Positions 7,746-16,052 of a stretch of DNA of 64,000 bases are shown here, in pieces. Each line of letters opens with the position of its first letter. Position 1 is the stretch's first letter. Made by a program: the position numbers and the translations under genes. A model generated the notes under the pieces. That model was not told where the DNA came from, did no database searches, and saw nothing but the letters and a program-made list of their open reading frames with translations. This DNA is from 9FT-COMBO-48-23 sp963754385 (GTDB taxonomy: Bacteria > Chloroflexota > Dehalococcoidia > GIF9 > UBA5629). Where the stretch lies: positions 470,433 to 534,432 of the forward strand of contig CAVWGE010000001.1 in the NCBI GenBank assembly GCA_963754385.1. The letters run 5' to 3'.

Positions 7746-8675
7746 TCAGTAATTATTGCGGGTAGCTTTTTCCTTGAGTTTGGAATATTCATCGGTCACC
7801 CTCGCCTGAATCTGGGCTACTATCTCTTTGGTAAGGTGCCGGAACCTTCCTTGTAGCTTGAAGTAATCCTCTACGGGTCGTAGCTGGGGAAAATCTAGAT
7901 TCAGAGTGTATTTACCCTGTTCTATTTCATACAGAGGGAAAATGCCCGTTTGCACAGCTAGTCGCCCTGCCCTTATCGCTAAATCTGGAGGGAGTCTCCA
8001 GCCAGTAGGACAAACCGACAATACATGAATGTACGATGGCCCTTCGACTTTCATGGCTTTACTGACTTTGTTCATAAGGTCGAAGGGATAACTATGGCAG
8101 GCAGTAGCCACATAGGGTATGTCATGAGCGGCAGCAATAGCTGGCATGTTCTTCTTCCAGCTAGTCTGTCCAATGCTGACCTTGCCTGCAGGTGAGGTGG
8201 TGGTGGAAGCGCCAAAAGGTGTAGCACTTGAACGCTGAATGCCAGTATTCATGTAGGCTTCATTATCAAAGCAGATGTATATAAAATCATGGCCCCTTTC
8301 CAGAGCGCCAGATAGGGCTTGGAGGCCGATATCGGCAGTGCCGCCATCTCCGGCCATGGCCACAGCTTTTGTTTTTCTGGAATATTTCCCTTTGCGACTC
8401 AGAACTTTTATTCCGGCTTCTATTCCTGAAGCCACAGCAGCGGTATTCTCAAAGAGAGTGTGAATCCAGGGGACCTCCCAGGAGGTATAAGGGAGTTGGG
8501 AGGAGACTATTTCCATGCAGCCGGTGGCATTGGCGATGATTACATTTCTACCTAAAGCTTTACACACAAGCCTCACAGCCAGGGCTTCACCACAGCCCAT
8601 ACAAGCTCGATGTCCCGGAGCAAAATATTCCTTAGTTGTCACTAGCCGTGGGACATATATAGCTAAGTTTTCCAC
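7746..8675 (-). CDS. porB: Pyruvate:ferredoxin oxidoreductase, beta subunit
   Basis: The 309-residue subunit binds thiamine diphosphate. It shows the N-terminal CMGCGEALAVR motif, NATGCMEIVS, the TPP motif AGDGGTADIG followed by FDNEAYMNTG, and CPTGW, which together supply the four Cys of the proximal [4Fe-4S] cluster. The sequences YTSWEVPWIH and NTAAVASGIEA are typical of pyruvate-specific rather than 2-oxoglutarate-specific enzymes. It converts pyruvate and CoA to acetyl-CoA and CO2 with PorA and the gamma/delta subunit. The start codon shares one base with the porA stop. Confidence 0.93.
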   Translation of the reverse strand: MENLAIYVPRLVTTKEYFAPGHRACMGCGEALAVRLVCKALGRNVIIANATGCMEIVSSQLPYTSWEVPWIHTLFENTAAVASGIEAGIKVLSRKGKYSRKTKAVAMAGDGGTADIGLQALSGALERGHDFIYICFDNEAYMNTGIQRSSATPFGASTTTSPAGKVSIGQTSWKKNMPAIAAAHDIPYVATACHSYPFDLMNKVSKAMKVEGPSYIHVLSVCPTGWRLPPDLAIRAGRLAVQTGIFPLYEIEQGKYTLNLDFPQLRPVEDYFKLQGRFRHLTKEIVAQIQARVTDEYSKLKEKATRNNY

Positions 8676-9850
8676 TATTCCCTTACTCCAATCATTTCAA
8701 TCTCGCCGAGTTTCCCCTTCTTTGCCTTGTCTAATCCACGATGAATCAGTTCCTCGAAGGCTTCGGCAGAAATCTCTCTACCGCCCAGGCTGCCTACAAA
8801 GCTGACCACTTTTGGCCTAGCTCTTAATGGATAGAGTGCTGCCTGGATTTCAGAACAGACTGGAGCTGAGCCACCAAAAGACATGGCGCGGTCGAGGACG
8901 ATGAGTACCTTAGCTTTGCTTACAGCCTTGCGGAGTTCGTCAAATGGGAAAGGACGCCATAAACGCAATCTTATCAGGCCGACATTTTGACCTTCCGCTT
9001 GCATCTTATCTATAGTCATCATTGCTGTTTCGCTGAAGCTCCCCATACACATTAATAAGGTGTCGGCACCTTCTGTTTTGTAGCTTTCTACCGGTGAATA
9101 GTGGCGACCTGAAATCTCACCGAACTCCTGCCAGGTCTGAAGAATCACTTTTTGGGAAGCTTTTAAGGCGACTTCTTGGGCCTTTTTAGCCTCGGTGTAG
9201 ATGAAGGGAGGGCCGAAGGCACCCATGGTTACTGGCTTGTCTGGGTTGAGGGGATAAGGGTGGCAATATTCAGGAAGAAATTTATCTACCACAGCTTGCT
9301 CTAGAAATTCGACAGATTCGATTGTGTGTGAAATGTAAAATCCATCGATGTGGACTATTGCCGGGAGCATGACGCTTGAGTCTTCAGCAATACGGAAAGC
9401 ACACAATGTCAAATCAAAGGCTTGTTGCGCGTTTTCTGCGAATATCTGTATCCAGCCACAATCGCGGATTGCCATTGCATCAGAATGGTCTGTCCAGATG
9501 CTTAAGGGAGCAGAAAGTGCCCTGTTAGCCACCGTCATAACTATCGGCAGGCGCAGCGATGCGGCAACATAGAGTACCTCGTGCATGAGTTCCAACCCCT
9601 GACTGGCGGTAGCGGTGTAAGTCCTGGCACCTACGGCTGAAGTGCCCAGACAAGCGCTCATAGCTGAATGCTCTGATTCTACTGGTATATATTCGGCATC
9701 TAACTCACCGTTAGCTACAAACTCAGCTAGTCGCTCGACAATGTGAGTCTGAGGTGTAATGGGATAGGCAGCTACAGCTTCGATGCGGGCCAGTTTGGCA
9801 GCCTCAGCTATGGCAAAGGAACCTTCTATACCTATTCGTTTTTCTGCCAT
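8675..9850 (-). CDS. porA: Pyruvate:ferredoxin oxidoreductase, alpha subunit
   Basis: The 391-residue protein has the PorA layout. It opens with GSFAIAEAAKLA and AAYPITPQT, the pyrimidine-binding region for thiamine diphosphate, and continues with EHSAMSACLGTSAVGART and SQGLELMHE. The domain II part (MCMGSFSETA, VGLIRLRLWRPFPFDEL, RAMSFGG) completes the subunit. The length is normal for four-subunit archaeal/bacterial PFOR. It works with PorB and the gamma-delta fusion in the cytoplasm. It is 2 bp after the porGD fusion and overlaps porB by one base. Confidence 0.93.
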   Translation of the reverse strand: MAEKRIGIEGSFAIAEAAKLARIEAVAAYPITPQTHIVERLAEFVANGELDAEYIPVESEHSAMSACLGTSAVGARTYTATASQGLELMHEVLYVAASLRLPIVMTVANRALSAPLSIWTDHSDAMAIRDCGWIQIFAENAQQAFDLTLCAFRIAEDSSVMLPAIVHIDGFYISHTIESVEFLEQAVVDKFLPEYCHPYPLNPDKPVTMGAFGPPFIYTEAKKAQEVALKASQKVILQTWQEFGEISGRHYSPVESYKTEGADTLLMCMGSFSETAMMTIDKMQAEGQNVGLIRLRLWRPFPFDELRKAVSKAKVLIVLDRAMSFGGSAPVCSEIQAALYPLRARPKVVSFVGSLGGREISAEAFEELIHRGLDKAKKGKLGEIEMIGVRE

Positions 9851-9852
9851 CT

Positions 9853-10740
9853 TTATCCTTCCTCAACCATCTTTATAGCTTCTGTCCAGCACTCGCGGGC
9901 GCAAATGCCGCATCCCTTGCAATAAAACAAGTTGGCGTCAAAGTAACCGTCTTCTCTCTCTCTAATGCATCCTTCTGGGCAAAAGAGATAACAAATTCCA
10001 CACTTGATGCATTTCTCATGATTCCATACAGGGCGCTCTGATCTCCAGTCCCCGGTGTTATATTGCTTAGCGCTTCCCGCTTCAATAACAACACAGCCAG
10101 GCAGCAGTTCTCGCCATGAGGGCAATACTTCTGCTTGAAATACCTGGCGTGGTTTCTGAACGATACCGCTGGGCTCGGCAATTTCAGTTTCTTCATAGGC
10201 TCTGTGACAAGCATCGATATTACCCTTAGCTCTGGCACCAAAACGCTCCTTTAGATGCTCTGTCAGAGATTCTAGCTCGATTATACCTGTAGCCTTTACC
10301 AGCGCTCCAAGCATAGTTGTATTGACAATTGGAACCCCGATCATCTCACGGGCAATTGAAGTTGCATTGACTACTGCCAGTCTCCATGGGCCGCTTAATT
10401 CTGATTTTATGTCAACTAATGCCTTCGGCGTATTTATTACCAGCGTACCATCTTTCTTAAGACCTGAGGTGACGTCGGTAATAGAAAGTAAGCCTGGGTC
10501 CAGGATTACAACAATATCTGGATTTGTTACTGCGACTCTGGCTCGGATCGGGCTGACATTGCTTATACGGTTGAAAACAAGCACCGGTGCTCCCCTTCTT
10601 TCCGGACCAAAGCTGGGGAACGCCTGAGCAAATTTCCCTTCCTCGATAGCTGCTGTTGCCAGCAATTCAGCTGATGTTACTGCTCCTTGCCCACCTCTAC
10701 CGTGCCAGCGAATCTCGATTATATCGTCTTTTACTTTCAA
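9853..10740 (-). CDS. porG: Pyruvate:ferredoxin oxidoreductase, fused gamma-delta subunit
   Basis: The 295-residue protein joins two subunits that are often separate. Residues 1-190 are the gamma domain, opening with IRWHGRGGQGAVT and including PSFGPERRGAPV. The C-terminal 60 residues are the delta ferredoxin with KCIKCGICYLFCPEG and CKGCGICARECW, for two [4Fe-4S] clusters that pass electrons outward. The start is TTG at 10740, with a GAGGAAA site about 12 nt upstream; this spacing is loose. It is the first gene of the por/nuo operon and lies 20 bp after the mature end of tRNA-Arg, with no separate promoter visible in that gap. Confidence 0.9.
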   Translation of the reverse strand: MKVKDDIIEIRWHGRGGQGAVTSAELLATAAIEEGKFAQAFPSFGPERRGAPVLVFNRISNVSPIRARVAVTNPDIVVILDPGLLSITDVTSGLKKDGTLVINTPKALVDIKSELSGPWRLAVVNATSIAREMIGVPIVNTTMLGALVKATGIIELESLTEHLKERFGARAKGNIDACHRAYEETEIAEPSGIVQKPRQVFQAEVLPSWRELLPGCVVIEAGSAKQYNTGDWRSERPVWNHEKCIKCGICYLFCPEGCIREREDGYFDANLFYCKGCGICARECWTEAIKMVEEG

Positions 10741-10760
10741 CTTGTTATATTTCCTCGAAG

Positions 10761-10832
10761 CGCCCCTGGAGGGACTTGAACCCTCGCACCCGGCTCCGGA
10801 GGCCGGTGCTCTATCCCCTGAGCTACAGGGGC
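10761..10832 (-). tRNA. tRNA-Arg (anticodon CCG)
   Basis: The minus strand folds as a cloverleaf: acceptor GCCCCTG/CAGGGGC, D-arm AGCTCAGGGGATAGAGC, anticodon stem CCGGC/GCCGG with loop CTCCGGA (anticodon CCG), and T-arm GGGTTCAAGTCCC. It is 72 nt with discriminator G and no encoded CCA. It lies 20 bp before the por operon on the same strand. Confidence 0.96.
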
Positions 10833-10839
10833 TTTGGTA

Positions 10840-10868
10840 ATTTTACCTATTTTTGTTTTATTTGACAA
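10840..10868 (-). promoter_or_regulatory. Promoter of tRNA-Arg, probably also of the por/nuo operon
   Basis: On the minus strand TTGTCA (10863-10868) and TAAAAT (10840-10845) are 17 bp apart, both 5 of 6 to consensus. The -10 ends 7 nt before the tRNA. The -10 lies within a GGTAA-AA-TTACC palindrome. I see no other promoter or terminator between the tRNA and porG. Confidence 0.65.
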
Positions 10869-10892
10869 ACTTACCGAAGGCAAACTAAAGGG

Positions 10893-12167
10893 TCATTCAT
10901 CTTCCATGACCGGTTTTGATTGCTTCTTGAAAAATGGCTTGAGTATTGTCGGCGTTATGAGTGTTGTAACCACACTGACCGCAACTGCGGCACCAAATAG
11001 GTCTCGACTTATAGCTCCAGCCAAGAGTCCTGCGCCAGCAATTATCAAACCTACCTCTCCTCTCGGCACCATCCCTATACCGACTATCATGCTCTCGGTA
11101 TGGGACATTTTGCCAGCAAATCGAGCCGGGATATAACAACCAATAGCCTTCCCCAGCACAGCCACCACTATCAGGACAATTGCTATTATAGCTCCACTCC
11201 AGAGCAGTCGCATGTCGACTTGCATGCCCAGGTAACAGAAGAAAAAAGGCGCCAGAAAGAGCATTATCGGTCTGGTTTTATCCAAAATGTCCTCTCTTTC
11301 ACCAGTGGCTGCGAACATAAGTCCGGCTACATAAGCGCCGACCACGGGATGCAATCCAACCAACGTAAGCAGGTAAGCTATGATAAAGCCGATGATAAGT
11401 GCAAAAATGGGTATTGTCCCCGATTTTCTGAATGGATTTAGAAGAAACCGCGATATATATTTGTTGAACCTGACGCCGATAATTAGTAGAGCAAACCAAA
11501 CAGCGAAGCCGATGGCGCCGATTTTTAGGGCATCTAGACAAACATGGGCTACATTTATCTCTCCGCCAAATTTTGCTGCAGAGCCTATGCCAACGACAAT
11601 TGATAGAATAACTATGCCGATTATATCGTCAATCACGGCGCCGACCAGTATGATAGTCCCTGCCTGTGTCTGGAGCTTGCCCATCTCCATCAGTATCCTC
11701 ACTGTAAGTCCAATGCTGGTAGCTGTCAGAACAGCTCCCATGAACAGCCAGCCGGCTATTCCCATTTCAGGAGCCAGCCACATCGTGATGAAATATCCGA
11801 AGACAAAGGGAAGGATAACTCCACCCACAGCTACCAGAGTGCCGCTTTTTCCCTGTTTTAAAAAAGCCCCGACATTAGTTTCGACACCAGCAACAAAAAG
11901 CAGTACAACGACGGCGATTTCTGAGACAACCTCCATTACGTTGAACTCGTGGAGCCCGAAAGCGCCTTGAATAGTGGCAAAATGCAGGATTATCGGGTCG
12001 TGAATAAGGCCTCCTAAGGCGAATGGGGAAATAATAATTCCAGCCACCAGTTCACCTAAAACCGGTGGCTGTTTCAGATAGCGCTCGAATAACTCGCCGC
12101 CTATCCTGGCTGCCAGCAGAATCAAGCCAAAGGTCAGTATGAATTTAAAATATATCTCGATTTCCAT
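10893..12167 (-). CDS. CPA2-type Na+(K+)/H+ antiporter membrane protein
   Basis: The 424-residue polytopic protein has about 12-13 hydrophobic segments and the CPA2/KefB exchanger core: KQPPVLGELVAGIIISP near the start, VLLFVAGVET, GAVIDDIIGIVILS in the ion-binding Asp region, and GMVPRGEVGLIIAG near the end. There is no C-terminal TrkA-N regulatory domain, so it belongs with short NapA-like antiporters. It would exchange cytoplasmic Na+ or K+ for protons. A Na+-pump decarboxylase pair lies upstream on the same strand, so sodium cycling is a reasonable context, but ion specificity is not shown. Confidence 0.88.
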   Translation of the reverse strand: MEIEIYFKFILTFGLILLAARIGGELFERYLKQPPVLGELVAGIIISPFALGGLIHDPIILHFATIQGAFGLHEFNVMEVVSEIAVVVLLFVAGVETNVGAFLKQGKSGTLVAVGGVILPFVFGYFITMWLAPEMGIAGWLFMGAVLTATSIGLTVRILMEMGKLQTQAGTIILVGAVIDDIIGIVILSIVVGIGSAAKFGGEINVAHVCLDALKIGAIGFAVWFALLIIGVRFNKYISRFLLNPFRKSGTIPIFALIIGFIIAYLLTLVGLHPVVGAYVAGLMFAATGEREDILDKTRPIMLFLAPFFFCYLGMQVDMRLLWSGAIIAIVLIVVAVLGKAIGCYIPARFAGKMSHTESMIVGIGMVPRGEVGLIIAGAGLLAGAISRDLFGAAVAVSVVTTLITPTILKPFFKKQSKPVMEDE

Positions 12168-12280
12168 CTATGAAAGCCACCTAGTCAAAGGCACAAATCA
12201 TGTAATGTCTACCACCTCTGGATTATAGGCGAGAATGAACTCAACTGATTATAAGGACTGTTATCGTGGATGGTCAAGTG

Positions 12281-12409
12281 TCAACCGGTGGGCTCTGGAG
12301 CCAAGGCTTTGGGTCTTAACCTTGACCTAATGAGCTTGTAGATTTCGGCGGCAATGAAAATAGTCGAGGCTGAGAGTATGGCTATTATCCAGTCTGTTAG
12401 ACCTATGGA
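12281..12409 (-). pseudogene. C-terminal remnant of a cation-transporting P-type ATPase
   Basis: A minus-strand open frame of 42 codons encodes GLTDWIIAILSASTIF, IAAEIYKLIRSR and a basic tail before TGA at 12281-12283. The pattern of a short DW-initiated last membrane helix ending in AEIYKLIRxR is typical of the extreme C-terminus of Ca2+/cation P2-type ATPases. No start codon or upstream ATPase sequence exists: an in-frame TGA at 12410-12412 lies immediately before it, next to the decarboxylase stop codon. The rest of the gene has apparently been deleted. It could be a chance hydrophobic frame, so confidence is moderate. Confidence 0.45.
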
Positions 12410-12417
12410 TCAAGCTT

Positions 12418-13569
12418 CTAGGAGAGCGGAGCTATGCCCATACCTGCCATAATTGCCAGCATTACTGCTGCTGCCATAACCGAACCTATCTGACCACCGG
12501 TATTAGCACCTACTGCATGAAATAACAAAAAGGTCCTTGGATTTGCTTTTTGACCTTCTTTTTGTACTACTCTTGCCGACATTGGGAAAGCAGAGGTGCC
12601 AGCCGCACCGAGTAAAGGATTTATTTTCCCCTTGGTTATTACGTACATTAACTTACCAAGTAAAACTCCAGCCACGGTATCAAGCGAAATTGCTATCAAT
12701 CCCAGAATAAACACAAGTATAGTTTGCCAGCGAAGGAAATTGCCACCTATCATGGAGGCGCCGATACAAAGTCCCAAGAGAAGGGTTACTATGTTGGACA
12801 TGGCGTTTTCAGAAACATCGGTGAGCCTTTTAACTACACCAGATTCCCTGAGAAAATTTCCTAGCATCAGCATACCCATTAATGGTGCCCCCATCGGTGC
12901 TATAAGTATAGTGAGTATACCAGTCACTACCGGGAAAAGAATCTTAACCCTTTGCGAAACCTTTTTCTCCCCATATTCCATTACTACCCTACGTTCTTTC
13001 TTGGTGGTTAAGGCTCTCATAATGGGAGGCTGAATGATCGGCACTAGCGACATATAGGAGTAAGCCGCAACGGATATTGCAGGCAATAATTCACGTGCAT
13101 ACTTGGTGGCCACATATATAGCGGTAGGACCATCGCAGGCTCCTATTATTGATATCGAAACAGCTTCCTGGGGAACGAATCCTAGAGAGAGGGCTAAAAG
13201 AAGGGTCAGGAATATACCAAATTGCCCAGCCGCCCCGAAGAGGAGAACGGTAGGATTTGCCAGCATGGGACCGAAATCGATCATGGCGCCAAGACCGAGG
13301 AAAAGGAGAACCGGGAATAACTCAGTAAGTATGCCAGATGTATAGAGTAGGTTTATTACACCACCCTCATCCTGTGCTGATAATCCCGCCAGAGGAAGAT
13401 TCCCCAGGATTATACCAAAACCAATAGGCAGTAACAGTAGAGGTTCAAAGCCTTTGGCGACGCCAAGGTAGAGAAGAGCCAAGCCCAGCAGGGTCATTAT
13501 GCCAGTTTGCCAAGTTAGGTTAGCAAAACCCTGTACCAAGCTAGACAGGGCTGAAACTAAAACATCCAT
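12418..13569 (-). CDS. oadB: Sodium-translocating decarboxylase, beta subunit (OadB family)
   Basis: The 383-residue polytopic protein has the conserved beta-subunit core of oxaloacetate, methylmalonyl-CoA and glutaconyl-CoA decarboxylase pumps: LLFLGLGAMIDFGP, the Na+-site region IGACDGPTAIYVA, GAAGTSAFPMSARV, and HAVGANTGGQIGS. In characterised pumps it couples decarboxylation of a biotin-bound carboxyl group to Na+ export. It follows a small OadG-like gene. No carboxyltransferase or biotin carrier gene is in the window, so the substrate (oxaloacetate, methylmalonyl-CoA or other) cannot be told. Methylmalonyl-CoA enzymes occur 43 kb away, which makes that one candidate. Confidence 0.9.
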   Translation of the reverse strand: MDVLVSALSSLVQGFANLTWQTGIMTLLGLALLYLGVAKGFEPLLLLPIGFGIILGNLPLAGLSAQDEGGVINLLYTSGILTELFPVLLFLGLGAMIDFGPMLANPTVLLFGAAGQFGIFLTLLLALSLGFVPQEAVSISIIGACDGPTAIYVATKYARELLPAISVAAYSYMSLVPIIQPPIMRALTTKKERRVVMEYGEKKVSQRVKILFPVVTGILTILIAPMGAPLMGMLMLGNFLRESGVVKRLTDVSENAMSNIVTLLLGLCIGASMIGGNFLRWQTILVFILGLIAISLDTVAGVLLGKLMYVITKGKINPLLGAAGTSAFPMSARVVQKEGQKANPRTFLLFHAVGANTGGQIGSVMAAAVMLAIMAGMGIAPLS

Positions 13570-13609
13570 GGAGACCCCCTTTGTTGATATATTTCAGTGC
13601 CACTCCAGT

Positions 13610-13753
13610 CTAGTCCTTGCTTTTCTCCGCTTCCTCTTTGAAAGGAAACAACCTGATTAAGAGGCGAATAACTAGCGTCAACAAATACAGCGTAATAAAG
13701 GTGACACCCATACCCATCACGGTCATTGTCAAACCAAACGCTAAATTCTGCAT
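13610..13753 (-). CDS. OadG-like gamma subunit of a sodium-pump decarboxylase
   Basis: This 47-residue reading frame starts at ATG 13751-13753 behind a GGAGGGGAAAGGAG ribosome site. It encodes one long membrane helix with the pattern LTMTVMGMGVTFITLYLLTL, then a basic and charged tail (IRLLIRLFPFKEEAEKSKD). A single N-terminal helix with a GMGxVF/TF motif next to the beta subunit is the hallmark of OadG, which anchors and assembles the pump. It is shorter than most OadG proteins and lacks their Pro- or His-rich tail. The beta gene begins 40 bp downstream. Confidence 0.75.
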   Translation of the reverse strand: MQNLAFGLTMTVMGMGVTFITLYLLTLVIRLLIRLFPFKEEAEKSKD

Positions 13754-13819
13754 TGCTCCTTTCCCCTCCTTCTTGATTGAATTCCAGCAGGCTTTTCAGT
13801 TCGGGTATAAAAGGAAAGA

Positions 13820-14620
13820 TTACATTTTACTTTCAGTCTCTTTTGTGTCATGGTTCTTTACCGGCTTTACTTTTATAGGTGTAGACGGGTTATTCGCTGG
13901 CCCCGTCACATTTCCAGCAGCTAATGACTTTGCTTTCCGCTGGTTAATCCAGACAAAGAGAGCAGGGACAGCGAGCCCAATCAATATAGATACAGTTAAA
14001 ATGATAACTGTCGGTACTGGGAATTTAGACTCAATTAACCTGTCTTCAAATATCATTCTGGTTCCGGTAAAACTGATAACCGCAGCACCTAAATAGACCA
14101 GCCACTTAAATTTGTCAATTAGCAGTGATATCGCTCCACCAGTAGTCATGAGCAGTGGCATGCTTAGGAGCAGCCCGGCGATAAGCAGCACAATGTGGCC
14201 ATGGGCTGTCCCAGCTACCGCAATTACATTATCTAGGCTCATCATAAAGTCAGCAGTCAGAATTAAAATTATGGCCTGGCGAAAGTTCTGAGCTTCCTTT
14301 GCTTCCCTCTCTTCTTCAGTTCCACCAACATCTGTCTTCAAAAGCCTCCATGCTACCCAAAAGAGTACACAACCACCTACAGCTGAGAGCAGTGGTATCT
14401 GCATCAACAAAGTGGCAATTGTGGTTAGAATTATGCGTAGTAGTATGGCTAATCCGCCTCCTATTATGATTGCCCATTTTCTCCTTTGTCTGGGAAGAGA
14501 GGCGGCTGCCATACCTATAACAATGGCGTTATCCCCACTCAGGGCTAAGTCAATAAGAGTGATGGATAGGAAGCGGACTACAAAGTCCCAGCTCCAACTG
14601 AAATCTATCGGGCCTGGCAT
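13820..14620 (-). CDS. TerC-family integral membrane protein (YjbE type)
   Basis: The 266-residue protein has about seven hydrophobic segments and the two family motifs with buried acidic residues: DLALSGDNAIVIGM near residue 26 and MMSLDNVIAVAG near 125. A charged loop GTEEEREAKEAQN separates the two halves, and the C-terminal 40 residues are a hydrophilic, Pro/Lys-rich tail. TerC proteins are linked to tellurium resistance and, in several bacteria, to metal ion (Mn2+) efflux and metalation of exported proteins. No ter cluster is present. It lies upstream of the decarboxylase genes on the same strand but 66 bp away. Confidence 0.88.
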   Translation of the reverse strand: MPGPIDFSWSWDFVVRFLSITLIDLALSGDNAIVIGMAAASLPRQRRKWAIIIGGGLAILLRIILTTIATLLMQIPLLSAVGGCVLFWVAWRLLKTDVGGTEEEREAKEAQNFRQAIILILTADFMMSLDNVIAVAGTAHGHIVLLIAGLLLSMPLLMTTGGAISLLIDKFKWLVYLGAAVISFTGTRMIFEDRLIESKFPVPTVIILTVSILIGLAVPALFVWINQRKAKSLAAGNVTGPANNPSTPIKVKPVKNHDTKETESKM

Positions 14621-14699
14621 TATATCTTCTTCTTGATATATGATTGCTGGTTATCGTCAAAATCCATACTTTTACTGCAAAATTCAGGGATAGGAATTT

Positions 14700-15575
14700 T
14701 TACTGCTCACCGTGTGCTCGAATCAATAAAACCGGCACCTCTGAAACATGTACTACCTTGTCTGCTACGCTACCCAGAACAAATCGCCCCACACCGGTCC
14801 GACCATGCGTTGACATGGCAATTAAGTCTATGTCATTTTCCTTAGCATAATCAAGGATGGTATCTGCAGGCATACCTGTAATTAAATCATATTTGAAGTC
14901 TAACTTTTCTCTCTCTAATTCGGCAGCCACACTGGTAATATATTCGCGGCCTTGTTTCCGCAGTATCTCGATAAGCTGCTCCTCAAAACTAATAGCATAA
15001 TGCGAGACTCCGGTGAGTTTATCGGGGGATAAGATTACATGTAGCAAGAATAGTTTGGCCTTTGTCCTCCTCACTAATTCTTTAGCCCATGGCAACACCG
15101 CTTCACCCAGTGTTGAGCCATCCAGAGGAACTAATATTCTTCTGAAAATCAGTTTTTCTGTCGATTTTGCTTCATGCCGCTTTTCTGAAACAAGTAAAAG
15201 TGGCTTGGTTGCCCCCCTTAGAACTTTTTCGGCCACACTACCTAAAATCCACCGGCTGATACCAGAACGGCCATGAGTAGCCATCCCTATCAAACTTGTC
15301 TCGCTGTTATTGGCATAGTTAAGAATTTCCTCTGCAGTGTTTCCATGGAGAAAAACTATTTTCGATTGCAATCCCTTACTGTTCAATTGATTAACTACAT
15401 CATTTAAATAGTTCTTGAAAAGACGTTCAGAAGTGTGCTCGTGTTCGGAGTAGACACCTACAATATCCAACTTAGAATGAAGCCTTCGAGCTAGTTCTTC
15501 ACCATATGGCAAAACCATTTCCGAATCTTCGGAGCCATCTAAGGAAATAAGGACTTTCTCATACATTTCGGCCAT
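14700..15575 (-). CDS. Tandem universal stress protein (two UspA domains)
   Basis: The 291-residue protein holds two UspA domains of about 140 residues each. Both keep the ATP-binding loop: GMATHGRSGISRWILGSVAEKV in the first half (about residues 98-119) and MSTHGRTGVGRFVLGSVADKV in the second, fitting G-x2-G-x9-G-S. Each domain starts with the LVPLDGS-type strand (VLISLDGSEDS, ILVPLDGSTLG). It is cytoplasmic and probably binds ATP; tandem Usp proteins respond to stress or energy limitation, but the exact role is unknown. It lies 79 bp upstream of terC on the same strand. Confidence 0.92.
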   Translation of the reverse strand: MAEMYEKVLISLDGSEDSEMVLPYGEELARRLHSKLDIVGVYSEHEHTSERLFKNYLNDVVNQLNSKGLQSKIVFLHGNTAEEILNYANNSETSLIGMATHGRSGISRWILGSVAEKVLRGATKPLLLVSEKRHEAKSTEKLIFRRILVPLDGSTLGEAVLPWAKELVRRTKAKLFLLHVILSPDKLTGVSHYAISFEEQLIEILRKQGREYITSVAAELEREKLDFKYDLITGMPADTILDYAKENDIDLIAMSTHGRTGVGRFVLGSVADKVVHVSEVPVLLIRAHGEQ

Positions 15576-15747
15576 TCTTAATCTCTATTCAACTCCCTGA
15601 CCCTTTTCAGTTTCTGTATCTCAGATTTTGGCACACGATTCGTCTCGAAATGACACCCCCTGCATTTCCAAAACAGAGATTATATCATAGGATATTCTTG
15701 TTGTAAATGCGGACTTCAGGCCGTGGTAAAGCCACACAGTTATAATT

Positions 15748-15775
15748 TTGCCTTCGAATGCAGGAGTTGTATAAT
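15748..15775 (+). promoter_or_regulatory. Promoter of the tandem serine tRNAs
   Basis: A perfect -10 TATAAT (15770-15775) ends 14 nt before the first tRNA. The best -35 is TTGCCT (15748-15753), 16 bp upstream, which is weak. One promoter is enough for both tRNAs. Confidence 0.55.
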
Positions 15776-15789
15776 GTCTCAACAGGTAC

Positions 15790-15876
15790 GGAGAGGTGTC
15801 CGAGTGGTTTATGGTGCCGCTCTCGAAAAGCGGTGGGCGATGAGCCTCGTGGGTTCGAATCCCACCCTCTCCGCCA
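15790..15876 (+). tRNA. tRNA-Ser (anticodon CGA)
   Basis: A long-variable-arm tRNA with acceptor GGAGAGG/CCTCTCC, anticodon stem CCGCT/AGCGG and loop CTCGAAA (anticodon CGA). The T-arm is GGGTTCGAATCCC. The discriminator is G and a CCA end is encoded at 15874-15876. Confidence 0.96.
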
Positions 15877-15882
15877 GGCTCT

Positions 15883-15971
<89 letters not shown>

Positions 15972-16011
15972 TTTTAAACATCTACATTTTTCACCATTAG
16001 CTCAATCATTT

Positions 16012-16040
16012 TTGTTTGACCTTTCTGCCTATGCTACAAT
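16012..16040 (+). promoter_or_regulatory. dprA promoter with extended -10
   Basis: TTGTTT (16012-16017) and TACAAT (16035-16040) are 17 bp apart, with a TG at 16032-16033 giving an extended -10 (TATGCTACAAT). The start codon is only 13 nt after the -10, so the dprA mRNA would have almost no leader. Confidence 0.55.
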
Positions 16041-16052
16041 GTTTCAACTCAG

